Origin: Caulobacter radicis
GTDB taxonomy: Bacteria > Pseudomonadota > Alphaproteobacteria > Caulobacterales > Caulobacteraceae
Assembly (NCBI RefSeq): GCF_003094615.1
Contig: NZ_QDKO01000009.1
Coordinates: 310,001-374,000 of the forward strand
Direction of reading: 5' to 3'
Length of the DNA stretch: 64,000 bases
This document shows, one piece after another, positions 56,117 through 64,000 of the stretch (the first letter of the stretch is position 1; each line of letters starts with the position of its first letter). The notes under the pieces are model-generated. The model saw only the letters and a list, made by a program, of their open reading frames with translations. It was not told the origin of the DNA and searched no databases. The translations under genes and the position numbers were made by a program.

Positions 56117-57444
56117 ATCGACTTCACCGCCTTGGCGTGGTCGCGGATGATGGCCAGGGTCGAGGCGTCGGCGTCGAACACGCCGAACAGGCCCTGCTCC
56201 TCCTGCGGGGGATCGCCGACATAGGAGCGGTCGCCCTTCTTGAACCAGGCGTCGGCGTGCTGGGCGCGGCCCTCGCCGTTCCAGGCCCAGAAGTTGACGC
56301 CCGCCGTCGGGCCGCCGGCCTTCATGTCGGCCTCCACCTCGTCGAACACCATCTTGTAGAACCGGTCGCGGAAGGTGACCGGCGAGCCGGGCGCGAAGGC
56401 GCGGCCGTCGCGGATCAGGCCGAACTCCTCGATGGTCAGCGGCTTGCCCATGGACTTGGCCAGGGCGATGTGGCGGCGGATGTAGTCGCGCGACCGCGCC
56501 GCGCCCGCTTCGTAGGTCGCGGGCTGGTCGGTCATCGAGATCCAGCTCCAGTTGTTGGGCCAGACGTGCAGGGTCAGGTAGTCGATGGCCGGGGTCTTGT
56601 GGCTCTCGACCACGCAGGCCTCGCTGCCCAGGCAGCCCATGTCGCCCTCGCTGCCGCTGGACACCAGGTGGTTGGCGTCGATCGACTTGATGAAGCGGGC
56701 GGTGCCGTCGATCCAGGCGTCGTAGGCGGGGCGGTTGGCCTTGCCGAATGCCTCGCTGCCGGCCGGGCGCGGCTCGTTGGCCAGCTGCCAGGCCATGATC
56801 GTGGGATCGTCGCGATAGGGCTTGCCGGTGACGGTGCTGGTGCGGCCGACCAGGGTCTTCACATAGTGGCGGAAGAGGGCGTTGGCCTTTTCGTCGGCGT
56901 AGAAGCGGGCCGAATAGTCGGCGAAGGCGGGCCAGGGGTGGGCCGGGTCGCCCTGCTGGAACCAGGTCCCGTTGCCGGTCCAGTTCAGATAGGCCGGCAT
57001 GCCGCCCGACCAGTCCCAGAAGTTGTTGACGTAGATGACGGCCTTCATGCCGCGCTTGCCCATCTCGGCCAGCAGTACGTCCAGGCCCGTCAGCAGGGTC
57101 TGGTCGTAGTCCTCGCCCGGGCCGCGGAAGGTGGGATCCATGGCCACCTTGGCCGGCGAGCGCTCGCCCGCGCCCAGGACGCGCAGGTTGGTGACGCCCA
57201 GCGATTGCAGCTTGTCGAGTTCGCGAGCCAGGCGCGCGTGGTCGCCGAAGGCGGCCGGGGCGCCCAGCCAGGCGCCGTACCAGAGGTTGGCGCCGACGAA
57301 GCGATAGGGCTTGCCGTCGAGGCTCAGGCGGCCGTCCTCGACCTTGACGAAGCCCTTCCGCGCGGCGGCCAGGGTCGGAAGGGCGGCCAGGCCCGCCGTC
57401 AGGCCGGCCGCGCCGGCGGCCAGGATCGCGCGTCGCGAAAGCAT
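56113..57444 (-). CDS. Secreted mannan endo-1,4-beta-mannosidase, glycoside hydrolase family 5
   Basis: 443 residues. A Tat-like/Sec signal (LSRRAILAAGAAGLTAGLAA) precedes a (beta/alpha)8 domain. The acid/base Glu is in MAWQLANEPRPAGS and the nucleophile Glu in PLTIEEFGL, the GH5_7 arrangement. LRVLGAGERS and HVWPNNWSWI line the cleft. It would release mannooligosaccharides from plant mannan in the periplasm or outside. Monocistronic, start confirmed by signal peptide. Confidence 0.87.
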   Translation of the reverse strand: MLSRRAILAAGAAGLTAGLAALPTLAAARKGFVKVEDGRLSLDGKPYRFVGANLWYGAWLGAPAAFGDHARLARELDKLQSLGVTNLRVLGAGERSPAKVAMDPTFRGPGEDYDQTLLTGLDVLLAEMGKRGMKAVIYVNNFWDWSGGMPAYLNWTGNGTWFQQGDPAHPWPAFADYSARFYADEKANALFRHYVKTLVGRTSTVTGKPYRDDPTIMAWQLANEPRPAGSEAFGKANRPAYDAWIDGTARFIKSIDANHLVSSGSEGDMGCLGSEACVVESHKTPAIDYLTLHVWPNNWSWISMTDQPATYEAGAARSRDYIRRHIALAKSMGKPLTIEEFGLIRDGRAFAPGSPVTFRDRFYKMVFDEVEADMKAGGPTAGVNFWAWNGEGRAQHADAWFKKGDRSYVGDPPQEEQGLFGVFDADASTLAIIRDHAKAVKSI

Positions 57445-57529
57445 TCCCGGTGTCTCCCCACTTGTGATTTGCGGGGACGTTAGCGGAGCCGGATGGGCGT
57501 GGTCCAGCGATTAAATAAAATTGATGAAG

Positions 57530-58918
57530 TTAATCGGCGTGCTTGTGCGCGGGCCTGGCGGCATGGGCCACGGTCCAGTCGACGATCGCGTTCACGGCCG
57601 ACGGCGCCAGGGTCTCCTCGATCTCGGCATATTCGGACGGCGCGCCGGTCTTGGCCGTCTGGAACAGGTGGTTCAGGCCTGGCAGCGGCAGGATGGTCAC
57701 GTCCTTGTTGCCGGCCAGCGCGGCCTTGATGGCCGGCAGGTTCTCGGCGGCCGAGACCTGCACGTCCTTCTCGCCGTTTATGGCCAGGACCGGCGCCTTG
57801 ACCTGTTTCAGGTAGCCGGCCGGATCGAGGCCGAGGAAGGTCTTGAACCATGGGGTGGCGAAGCGCCCGAACCCGGCCTCGGCGGCTTCGGGCGGCATGC
57901 CCTGCTCGGCCAGCAGCGAGGCCAGGCGAGGTTTCAGCTTGGCGGAGTCCGGCTCCGCGATGACCATGTCGCTGACCTTGGCGATCAGCTTGACCTGCTG
58001 GTCGATCATCGCCTGCGGGGCGCCGCCGGCCAGGGCGATGTCGCGGCTCTGGCTCTGCATCACCTTGGCGCCCGGCAGGCCGGTGCCGGCCATCAGCACC
58101 ACGAAGGCGATCCTGGGGTCCTTGGCCGCGACGATCGGGGCGATCAGCCCGCCTTCGCTGTGGCCGATCAGGCCGATGCGGGCCGGATCCACGTCCTTGC
58201 GGCCGCGCAGGAAGGCCACGCCCGCCTCCACGTCGGTGGCGAAGTCCAGGCTGGTGGCGGCCTTCAGCTCGCCGCGTTCCGAACCGCCGGCGCCGCGGTC
58301 GTCGACCCGCAGCACGGCCACGCCCTTGCGGGTAAGGGCGTCGGCCAGCACCAGGAACGGCTTGTGCTCGAACAGGGTCTCGTCGCGGTCCTGCACGCCC
58401 GAGCCGGTGATCAGCACGGCGACGGGGAAGGGGCCTTCGCCCGGCGGCAGGGTCAGGGTCCCGGCCAGCTTCAGGCCCGAGGCCGGATTGACGTACGACA
58501 CCTCCTCGGCGCGATAGGGGAACGGCGGCTTGGGCGTCTGCGGGCGATTGGCCGGCGTCACCGCCGGCGGCGTGCGGCTCATGGCCAGGGGCAGGCTGGC
58601 GCCGCCCTGCAGCCACTGGCCGTCCAGGCTCTTGCCGTCGGCCGACAGCTGTCCTTCGAAGCTGGCCGGGGGATAGATCAGGGTCAGGCGCGCCTTGCCG
58701 TCGGCGAAACTGGCCGTGGCCTTCAGGCCCATGGCGCCCTGGGCGGGGCTGTCGATCTTGGCGGTTCCGTCGGCCAGGACGTGGAACACCAGCGGCAGTT
58801 TGGTCGGTCCCGCCTGCAAGGTCCCGTACCACTCGCCGACGAGCGGCTGGACCTGGGCGGCGGCGACGGCGGGCGCCAGCAGGGCCGCGGCGATCACGGC
58901 GGACGGCAGGAAACGCAT
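57530..58918 (-). CDS. Secreted alpha/beta hydrolase with N-terminal beta domain
   Basis: 462 residues. Signal peptide (MRFLPSAVIAAALLAPAVAA), then a ~110-residue beta domain (GEWYGTLQAGPTKLPLVFHV) and an alpha/beta hydrolase domain with nucleophile GHSEGG, a catalytic His in GLNHLFQTAK and Asp in NGEKDVQV. Such secreted proteins are often esterase/peptidase-like; substrate unknown. The ATG at 58918 has GGGGAG 9 nt upstream. Confidence 0.85.
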   Translation of the reverse strand: MRFLPSAVIAAALLAPAVAAAQVQPLVGEWYGTLQAGPTKLPLVFHVLADGTAKIDSPAQGAMGLKATASFADGKARLTLIYPPASFEGQLSADGKSLDGQWLQGGASLPLAMSRTPPAVTPANRPQTPKPPFPYRAEEVSYVNPASGLKLAGTLTLPPGEGPFPVAVLITGSGVQDRDETLFEHKPFLVLADALTRKGVAVLRVDDRGAGGSERGELKAATSLDFATDVEAGVAFLRGRKDVDPARIGLIGHSEGGLIAPIVAAKDPRIAFVVLMAGTGLPGAKVMQSQSRDIALAGGAPQAMIDQQVKLIAKVSDMVIAEPDSAKLKPRLASLLAEQGMPPEAAEAGFGRFATPWFKTFLGLDPAGYLKQVKAPVLAINGEKDVQVSAAENLPAIKAALAGNKDVTILPLPGLNHLFQTAKTGAPSEYAEIEETLAPSAVNAIVDWTVAHAARPAHKHAD

Positions 58919-58975
58919 GGCTTGAAGCTCCCCGAGAAACTGCACCGCAGATTGTGCATGTCGGCGAGCGGCCGT

Positions 58976-59257
58976 CTACCGCTGCTCCAGGCCGTGCCAG
59001 ATCCGGGTGATGGTCACGCGCTGGCCTTTGACACGGTAGCGAACGACGTAAGCGCTGTGGCCGAAGGGGATGTTGATCTCGCGGGTGAAGGCGCCCATGG
59101 AGCGACCCCGCAGAGGGGATTCAGCGAGGCTGCCGATCGCCTTCTCGAGAAGAACACCGAGACGAGCGGCCGCCGTTGGGTCACGCTCAACGAGCCAAGC
59201 CTCCAGGCGATCGAAATCCCGATCAGCGCGAGGCGAAATGATGATCGGGTAGATCAA
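58976..59257 (-). CDS. ParE/RelE-superfamily toxin
   Basis: 93 residues, standard for the family. IISPRADRDFDRLEAWLVER and VVRYRVKGQRVTITRIWHG match the RelE/ParE fold, with the C-terminal Arg/Trp/His strand. ParE toxins poison gyrase; RelE toxins cleave mRNA. The catalytic residues do not settle which. Its ATG overlaps the antitoxin stop by 4 bp. Confidence 0.85.
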   Translation of the reverse strand: MIYPIIISPRADRDFDRLEAWLVERDPTAAARLGVLLEKAIGSLAESPLRGRSMGAFTREINIPFGHSAYVVRYRVKGQRVTITRIWHGLEQR

Positions 59258-59517
59258 TCTTCCCGGCGACCGGAGCGAAGAAGCTTGGCTCGGAAGTCTT
59301 CCCAGGAAATGGCTTCTTCCTCGCCGGCCTCGACGGCGTCGGCGATGGCCTCGTCGATGGCTGGATCGGGGTCGATCGTTCTGGGGGGCAAATCCTCCAG
59401 TCCCGCCTCGATCAGCGACCTCGCATAGTCGGCGGCCGACAGGCCAAGCAGGTCCGCCACGGCTTGGAGCCGGGCGGCCTGTTCTTCGTCGATATGGATG
59501 TCGAAGCCGTCGGCCAT
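59254..59517 (-). CDS. Antitoxin partner of the ParE-type toxin
   Basis: 87 residues. N-terminal ribbon-helix-helix-like GFDIHIDEEQAARLQAVADL, LGLSAADYARSLIEAG, then an acidic tail that would bind the toxin. It is directly upstream of, and overlaps, the toxin gene (ATGA). Confidence 0.8.
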   Translation of the reverse strand: MADGFDIHIDEEQAARLQAVADLLGLSAADYARSLIEAGLEDLPPRTIDPDPAIDEAIADAVEAGEEEAISWEDFRAKLLRSGRRED

Positions 59518-59554
59518 GGGCGAAGGGTCTCGCCCATGGCCGGAGAGGTCAAGA

Positions 59555-62500
59555 TCAGAGATTCAGCAGCGCCGGGTCGCCGCCCTGGGCGGTGATGTTG
59601 ACGCTGAGCGCGCGCTCGACGGCGAAGCGCAACAGGGCGTGGGGGCCGCCGGCCTTGGGGCCGGTGCCCGACAGGCCCTCGCCGCCGAACGGCTGCACGC
59701 CGACCACAGCGCCGGTCATGGTGCGGTTGATGTAGGCGTTGCCGGCCGGGACCAGGCGCACCACCTCGTCGGCGAAGGCCTGGATGCGCGAGTGCACGCC
59801 CAGCGTCAGGCCGTAGCGGCGGGCCGCCAGGGCGCCGGCCACCTGTTCCAGGTCCTCGGGCTTGTAGCGGACCACGTGCAGGATCGGGCCGAACACCTCG
59901 CGCTCGAGGAAATCGGCGGCCGGGATTTCGGCCAGGACCGGGCCGAAGAACGTGCCGCCGGCCGGGGTTTCCAGCGCGTGCAGCACCTTGGCTTCATGCT
60001 TGAGGCGGACCAGGTGCTTTTCGAGCGCGTCCTTGGCGTCGGCGTCGATCACCGGGCCGAGGTCGGTCGCGGCGTTGGCCGGATCGGCCACCACCAGGGC
60101 GTCCATCGCGCCCTTCAGGCCCTCGATGATGTGGTCGGCGGTGTCGGTCGGCAGGAACAGCAGGCGCAGGGCCGAGCAGCGCTGGCCGGCCGAGCCGAAG
60201 GCCGAGACGATGACGTCGTCGATCACCTGCTCGCGCTGGGCGGTGGTGTCCACGAACATGCCGTTGAGGCCGCCGGTCTCGGCGATGAACGGCACGATCG
60301 GGCCCTGGCGTTGGGCGAGGGTCTGGTTGATCCGCCAGGCGGTGTCGGTGCCGCCCGTGAAGGCGACGCCGTCGAGGCCCTCGTGTGCGGTCAGGGCCGC
60401 GCCGACGGTCTCGCCACGGCCGGGCAGCAGGGCCAGCAGGCGTGGGTCCAGCCCCGCGGCGTGATAGAGCTTCACCGCTTCATAGGCGATGATCGGCGTC
60501 TGCTCGGCCGGCTTGGCGACCACGGCGTTGCCGGCGGCCAGGGCCGCGGCGATCTGGCCGGTGAAGATGGCCAGCGGGAAGTTCCACGGGCTGATGCAGA
60601 CGAAGACGCCGCGACCGGCCAGGCCAAGGGTGTTGGTCTCGCCGACCGGACCTTTAAGCACCTCGGGCTCGCCGAACTGCTTTTCGGCCAGAACGGCGTA
60701 GTAGCGGCAGAAGTCGACGGCCTCGCGCACCTCGGCGATGCCGTCGGCCAGGGTCTTGCCGGCCTCGCGCGACAGGATGGCGATCAGGCGCTCGATATTG
60801 GCTTCCAGGGCGTCGCCCATGGCGCGCAGCACCTTGGCGCGGGCCGGGCCCCCGGCCTGGTCCCAGGCCGGTTGGGCGGCGCGGGCCAGCTTGAAGGCCT
60901 TGTCGATCTGCGGCAGCTGGGCTTCCGACACCGCGCCGACCACGCGGCCGGCGTCGATCGGCGAGACCACCGGCAGCGGCGGGCCGCCGGCTTCCATCTT
61001 GCCGCCGACCAGCGGACCCGACTGCAGCGGGGCGGCGTCCAGCACCGTCACCGCGGCCGACAGGCGGAAGCGGTCGGCGCGGGTCGACAGGTCCAGGCCC
61101 GCGCTGTTCTTGCGGCCTTCGCCATAGACGTCGATCGGCGTGGGGATCTTGGCGTGGCGGTCCGGGTGGGCCTCGACCACGTCGATCGGGTCGGTGACCA
61201 CCTTCTCGACCGGCACCCGTTCGTCGAGCAGGGCGTGGACGAAGCTGGTGTTGGCGCCGTTCTCGAGCAGGCGACGCACCAGGTAGGGCAGCAGGTCCTC
61301 GTGCCCGCCGACGGGGGCGTAGGCGCGCAGGGTGATGCCGTCATAGAGGTCGTCGGCGGCCTTGTAGAGCGCCTCGCCCATGCCGTGCAGGCGCTGGTGC
61401 TCGATGCGGACGCCGGCGTTCTTGGCCATGCGCACCACGGCCGCCAGGGTGTGGGCGTTGTGGGTGGCGAACTGGGCGTAGAGGTGCGGCGCGGCCCCGA
61501 TCAGGGCCTTGGCGTTGACCAGGTACGACAGGTCGGTGGCGGGCTTGGTGGTGTAGACCGGATAGTCCGGGCGGCCGGCGACCTGGGCGCGCTTGATCTC
61601 GCTGTCCCAGTAGGCGCCCTTGACCAGGCGGACCATCAGGCGACGGCCGGTCTCTTCCGACAGCGCCTTCAGGCGGGCGATGACCTCGCCGCAGCGCTTC
61701 TGGTAGGCCTGCACGGCCAGGCCCAGGCCTTTCCACTCCGCCAGGGCCGGTTCGCGGCACAGCTTGTCGAGCAGCTTCAGCGACAGCGCCAGGCGGTCGG
61801 CCTCTTCGGCGTCGATGGTGAAGTTGATGTCGTACTTGGCGGCGATCAGCGCCAGACGCAGGGTGCGCGGATAGAGCTCTTCCCACACGCGGTCTTCGTG
61901 CGTGGCCTCGTAGCGTGGGCACAGGGCCGACAGCTTCACCGACACGCCGTGGCCGGCCTCGGGACCGGCCTTGTTGGACAGCTTGCCGACCGTCTCGATG
62001 GCGTCGGCGTAGGACTTTTCATAGCGGGCCGCGTCGGCGGCGGTGCGGGCGCCTTCGCCCAGCATGTCGAACGAGCACATGGTGTCTTCGTTCGCGGCGC
62101 GCTTGATGGCCGCCTCGATGGTGCGGCCCAGCACGAACTGCTCGCCCATGATGCGGATAGCCTGGCCGACGGCGGCGCGGATCACCGGTTCGCCCACGCG
62201 GCCGGCCAGCCTTTTGATGAACGCCGGCAGATCCTTGCGGGCCTCGTCGTCGGGCTCGACGATCTTGCCGGTCAGCATCAGGCCCCAGGTCGAGGCGTTG
62301 ACGAACAGGCTGTCGCTGCCGCCCAGGTGAGACGCCCAATCCGCCGAGCCGATCTTCTCGGCGATCAGGCGGTCGCGGGTCTCGTCGTCGGGGGTGCGCA
62401 GCAGGGCTTCGGCCAGGCACATCAGGGCCAGGCCCTCGCGGGTGCCCAGGCTGAATTCCTGCAGGAAGCTCTCGACCACGCCCTGCTTGCGTACGGACCG

Positions 62501-62644
62501 GCGGGCGCCGCGCACCAGGGCCTCGGCCTCGGCGCGGACGGCGGCGCGATCCTCGCTGGACAGGGGCCCCGCGGCCAGCAGGTCGGCGATCACCGCCTTT
62601 TCGTCACGGTACTTGCCGTCGTCCAGGGAGTCCCAATCGGCCAT
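59555..62644 (-). CDS. putA: Bifunctional proline dehydrogenase / P5C dehydrogenase PutA
   Basis: 1029 residues, no N-terminal RHH DNA-binding domain, so a non-autoregulating PutA. The PRODH barrel has RLVKGAYWDSEIKRAQ, YTTKPATDLSYL and RLLENGANTSFVHALLDERV (FAD domain). The P5C dehydrogenase has FTGGTDTAWRINQTLA, AETGGLNGMF and the catalytic Cys in SAGQRCSALRL. It converts proline to glutamate with channelled P5C. It is divergent from the Lrp-type gene, which probably regulates it. Confidence 0.96.
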   Translation of the reverse strand: MADWDSLDDGKYRDEKAVIADLLAAGPLSSEDRAAVRAEAEALVRGARRSVRKQGVVESFLQEFSLGTREGLALMCLAEALLRTPDDETRDRLIAEKIGSADWASHLGGSDSLFVNASTWGLMLTGKIVEPDDEARKDLPAFIKRLAGRVGEPVIRAAVGQAIRIMGEQFVLGRTIEAAIKRAANEDTMCSFDMLGEGARTAADAARYEKSYADAIETVGKLSNKAGPEAGHGVSVKLSALCPRYEATHEDRVWEELYPRTLRLALIAAKYDINFTIDAEEADRLALSLKLLDKLCREPALAEWKGLGLAVQAYQKRCGEVIARLKALSEETGRRLMVRLVKGAYWDSEIKRAQVAGRPDYPVYTTKPATDLSYLVNAKALIGAAPHLYAQFATHNAHTLAAVVRMAKNAGVRIEHQRLHGMGEALYKAADDLYDGITLRAYAPVGGHEDLLPYLVRRLLENGANTSFVHALLDERVPVEKVVTDPIDVVEAHPDRHAKIPTPIDVYGEGRKNSAGLDLSTRADRFRLSAAVTVLDAAPLQSGPLVGGKMEAGGPPLPVVSPIDAGRVVGAVSEAQLPQIDKAFKLARAAQPAWDQAGGPARAKVLRAMGDALEANIERLIAILSREAGKTLADGIAEVREAVDFCRYYAVLAEKQFGEPEVLKGPVGETNTLGLAGRGVFVCISPWNFPLAIFTGQIAAALAAGNAVVAKPAEQTPIIAYEAVKLYHAAGLDPRLLALLPGRGETVGAALTAHEGLDGVAFTGGTDTAWRINQTLAQRQGPIVPFIAETGGLNGMFVDTTAQREQVIDDVIVSAFGSAGQRCSALRLLFLPTDTADHIIEGLKGAMDALVVADPANAATDLGPVIDADAKDALEKHLVRLKHEAKVLHALETPAGGTFFGPVLAEIPAADFLEREVFGPILHVVRYKPEDLEQVAGALAARRYGLTLGVHSRIQAFADEVVRLVPAGNAYINRTMTGAVVGVQPFGGEGLSGTGPKAGGPHALLRFAVERALSVNITAQGGDPALLNL

Positions 62645-62690
62645 GATGCGCCTCGCTAATGATTTATCGTCGCTGTAGCCCGGCTATGAT

Positions 62691-62709
62691 CGAAGGTGCT
62701 TCGTTTGTT
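62691..62709 (-). promoter_or_regulatory. Direct repeat copy near putA
   Basis: First copy of CGAAGGTGCTTCGTTTGTT; candidate Lrp/PutR operator 46 bp upstream of the putA ATG. Confidence 0.45.
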
Positions 62710-63025
62710 GGCTCTGGCTTCCGTATCCTGTTCGGCGTAAACGTCGAAAAACGTTGTCTGCTCCAGGCGTGCGAAAAGCCCCGCGACAGGGCGTCGCGGC
62801 GTGCGTGGGCGCAAGCCTGGGTCGGCAGCTTATGAGGGGAAGGGGAGCACTGGAAGGGACGCGTCTCGGGGGGACTCGCGCGTCCCTTCCGCTCGTCGCC
62901 GACGCTGGGGGATGCGTGGCGAGCTTTCCCGCCGAGCGGGAGGCCCTTGGCGAAGCGCGCCGACTGGGGGATGCGGCGTGGGGGAAGCTTCGCTAGGACG
63001 ATTGAGGGTGTAGTCCTCTTCGTGC

Positions 63026-63044
63026 CGAAGGTGCTTTGTTTGTT
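63026..63044 (+). promoter_or_regulatory. Direct repeat copy near lrp
   Basis: Second copy (CGAAGGTGCTTTGTTTGTT), 44 bp before the lrp ATG; candidate autoregulatory operator. Confidence 0.45.
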
Positions 63045-63088
63045 ATCGCTATTATCAGAACAATCTTCGCTGAAAGTGACGAAAATCC

Positions 63089-63550
63089 ATGTCCGCTCTA
63101 GATGACACCGACCGCCGGCTGCTGCGCGTGCTGCAGGCCGATGGGCGGATCACCAACGCCGAGCTGGCCAAGCGCTGCAACCTCTCGCCGGCCGCCACCT
63201 TCGACCGGGTGCGGCGCCTGCGCGAGCGCGGCTTCATCACCGGCTACGCGGCGCTGCTGGATCCGGCCAAGGTCGACCGCGCCCTGCTGATCTTCGTCGA
63301 GGTGGTGCTGGACCGCACGACCGGCGAGGTGTTCGACGACTTCGCCGCCGCCATCCGCCGCGCGCCGGAGGTGCTGGAGTGCCACATGGTGGCCGGCGGC
63401 TTCGACTATCTGATCAAGGCCCGCGTCCGCGACATGGACGCCTATCGCAGCTTCCTGGGCGACATACTGGTCAAGATGCCGGGCGTGCGAGAGACGCGGA
63501 CCTACGCGGTGCTGGAAGAGGTCAAGAGCACGGTCCAGCTGCCGCTCTGA
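63089..63550 (+). CDS. Lrp/AsnC-family regulator, probable putA regulator
   Basis: 153 residues. The N-terminal HTH is LDDTDRRLLRVLQADGRITN then LAKRCNLSPAATFDRVRRLR; the C-terminal RAM domain is LIFVEVVLDRTTGEVF and CHMVAGGFDYLIKARVRDMD. It is divergent from putA as is PutR in rhizobia/Agrobacterium, so it probably activates putA in response to proline. Repeats in the spacer are candidate sites. Confidence 0.9.
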   Translation: MSALDDTDRRLLRVLQADGRITNAELAKRCNLSPAATFDRVRRLRERGFITGYAALLDPAKVDRALLIFVEVVLDRTTGEVFDDFAAAIRRAPEVLECHMVAGGFDYLIKARVRDMDAYRSFLGDILVKMPGVRETRTYAVLEEVKSTVQLPL

Positions 63551-63595
63551 AGCGCCGGCTCCCCACGCTCGCCCTTTCCCGCTAGACTGGCGCCC

Positions 63596-64000
63596 ATGAT
63601 CCACGACCTGCCTATCGGACTGGCGCTGCGCCGCTTCCGGCGGCTGAACGCCGTCAAGCAGGGCGCCGTTGCCGAGCTGCTGGCCGTGTCGCAGGGCACG
63701 GTGTCGCGCTGGGAAAGCGGCGAGCACGAACCCGACGAGGCCCATCGCGAGCGGATCGCGGCCCTGATCGCGGCGAAGGCGGGCGAGGGGAGCGACGCGG
63801 CGATCCGGCGGCTGGTCGAGACCTCGTCCCAGGCCGTGCACCTGGTCTGCGACGCCACCCACCAGCTTCTGGCCGTGTCGCCGGCGCGGCTGGCCTCGTG
63901 GCGGATCGACGCGTCCGACTATCTGGGCGTGTCGCTTTGGCGTTTCGCCAGCCCCGAGATCGCCCGGGCCCAGGGCGAACTGGCCCGGACGGGCTGGTTC
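63596..64000 (+). CDS. XRE-type HTH regulator, 3' end outside window
   Basis: 135 codons visible, no stop reached, so not listed by simple ORF callers. An HTH_3-like N domain (LALRRFRRLNAVKQGAVAEL, LAVSQGTVSRWESGEHEPDE) is followed by a region with LVCDATHQLLAVSPARLASW that may start a PAS-like sensor. It starts 45 bp after the lrp stop. Confidence 0.75.
   Translation, partial: MIHDLPIGLALRRFRRLNAVKQGAVAELLAVSQGTVSRWESGEHEPDEAHRERIAALIAAKAGEGSDAAIRRLVETSSQAVHLVCDATHQLLAVSPARLASWRIDASDYLGVSLWRFASPEIARAQGELARTGWF

Larger units (their letters stand above)
62645..63088. other. putA-lrp intergenic region with direct repeats and a hairpin
   Basis: 444 bp without a convincing gene (small frames in it have no ribosome site). 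A 19-bp direct repeat, CGAAGGTGCTT[C/T]GTTTGTT, occurs at 62691-62709 and 63026-63044, about 45 bp upstream of putA and of lrp respectively. A hairpin with perfect 12-bp arms (62852-62863 with 62879-62890) and a 12-bp direct repeat CTGGGGGATGCG (62905-62916, 62964-62975) lie between. Likely regulatory sites; a small RNA is possible. Confidence 0.6.

Noticed and set aside
62754..62996. 80-residue and 70-residue frames in the putA-lrp spacer
   Set aside because: No ribosome site, no domain, and they lie over inverted and direct repeats.

Overview
The window is a dense, GC-rich stretch of an alphaproteobacterial chromosome, most likely Caulobacter or a close relative. The evidence is gene content seen in the translations: a TipF-type EAL protein, a FixLJ/cyd locus, a TonB receptor with flavin halogenases, a CIRCE-controlled groESL operon, and a recurrent GC-rich palindromic intergenic repeat. 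Most of it is core chromosome. I see no prophage, IS element, CRISPR array, rRNA or tRNA. The accessory-looking parts are the halogenase locus and two toxin-antitoxin pairs.

Layout. 1-6.1 kb: the 3' end of a TonB-dependent receptor, two flavin-dependent tryptophan-halogenase-like proteins and a PiuC-type Fe(II)/2OG hydroxylase. 6.2-9.8 kb: two small unknown proteins (one secreted, TonB-C/DUF2059-like), then groES-groEL with a CIRCE operator. 9.8-24.8 kb: mixed housekeeping. It holds two VOC proteins, a TlpA-like thioredoxin, ogt, a trypsin-fold protease without an export signal, a tandem pair of degenerate TraB/GumN proteins, mutL, a DUF4261 protein, a tandem pair of unknown paralogs with an EAL-like tail, a GNAT enzyme and an acyl-CoA dehydrogenase under a perfect palindrome. 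24.9-34.7 kb: ribF-maoC, a HAD phosphatase, a compact ada gene overlapping a DNA-repair-type oxygenase gene, tipF, Fur-boxed feoAB, a Phd/VapC pair and hbd. 34.8-39.4 kb: translation genes pheS-X-pheT and rpmI-rplT. 39.5-47.1 kb: an MFS exporter, a transglutaminase-like protein, a GlxA regulator with an isochorismatase-like hydrolase, a third 2OG oxygenase, infC, a YitT-like protein, an aldose epimerase and a degenerate receiver.

47.3-55.6 kb is the most coherent physiological block. cydD-cydC-fixL-fixJ lie head to tail with overlaps or gaps of a few bases, and cydA-cydB-cydX diverge from them. A perfect FNR/FixK box (TTGAT-N4-ATCAA) sits between. This links oxygen sensing (heme-PAS FixL, FixJ) to a high-affinity bd oxidase and its assembly transporter. 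55.7-64 kb: a small unknown protein, a secreted GH5 mannanase, a secreted alpha/beta hydrolase, a ParE-type TA pair, putA, a 444-bp repeat-containing spacer, a divergent Lrp-type regulator (probable putA regulator) and the start of an XRE-type regulator running off the window.

All calls come from reading sequence and translations by eye. No database search or structure prediction was run.
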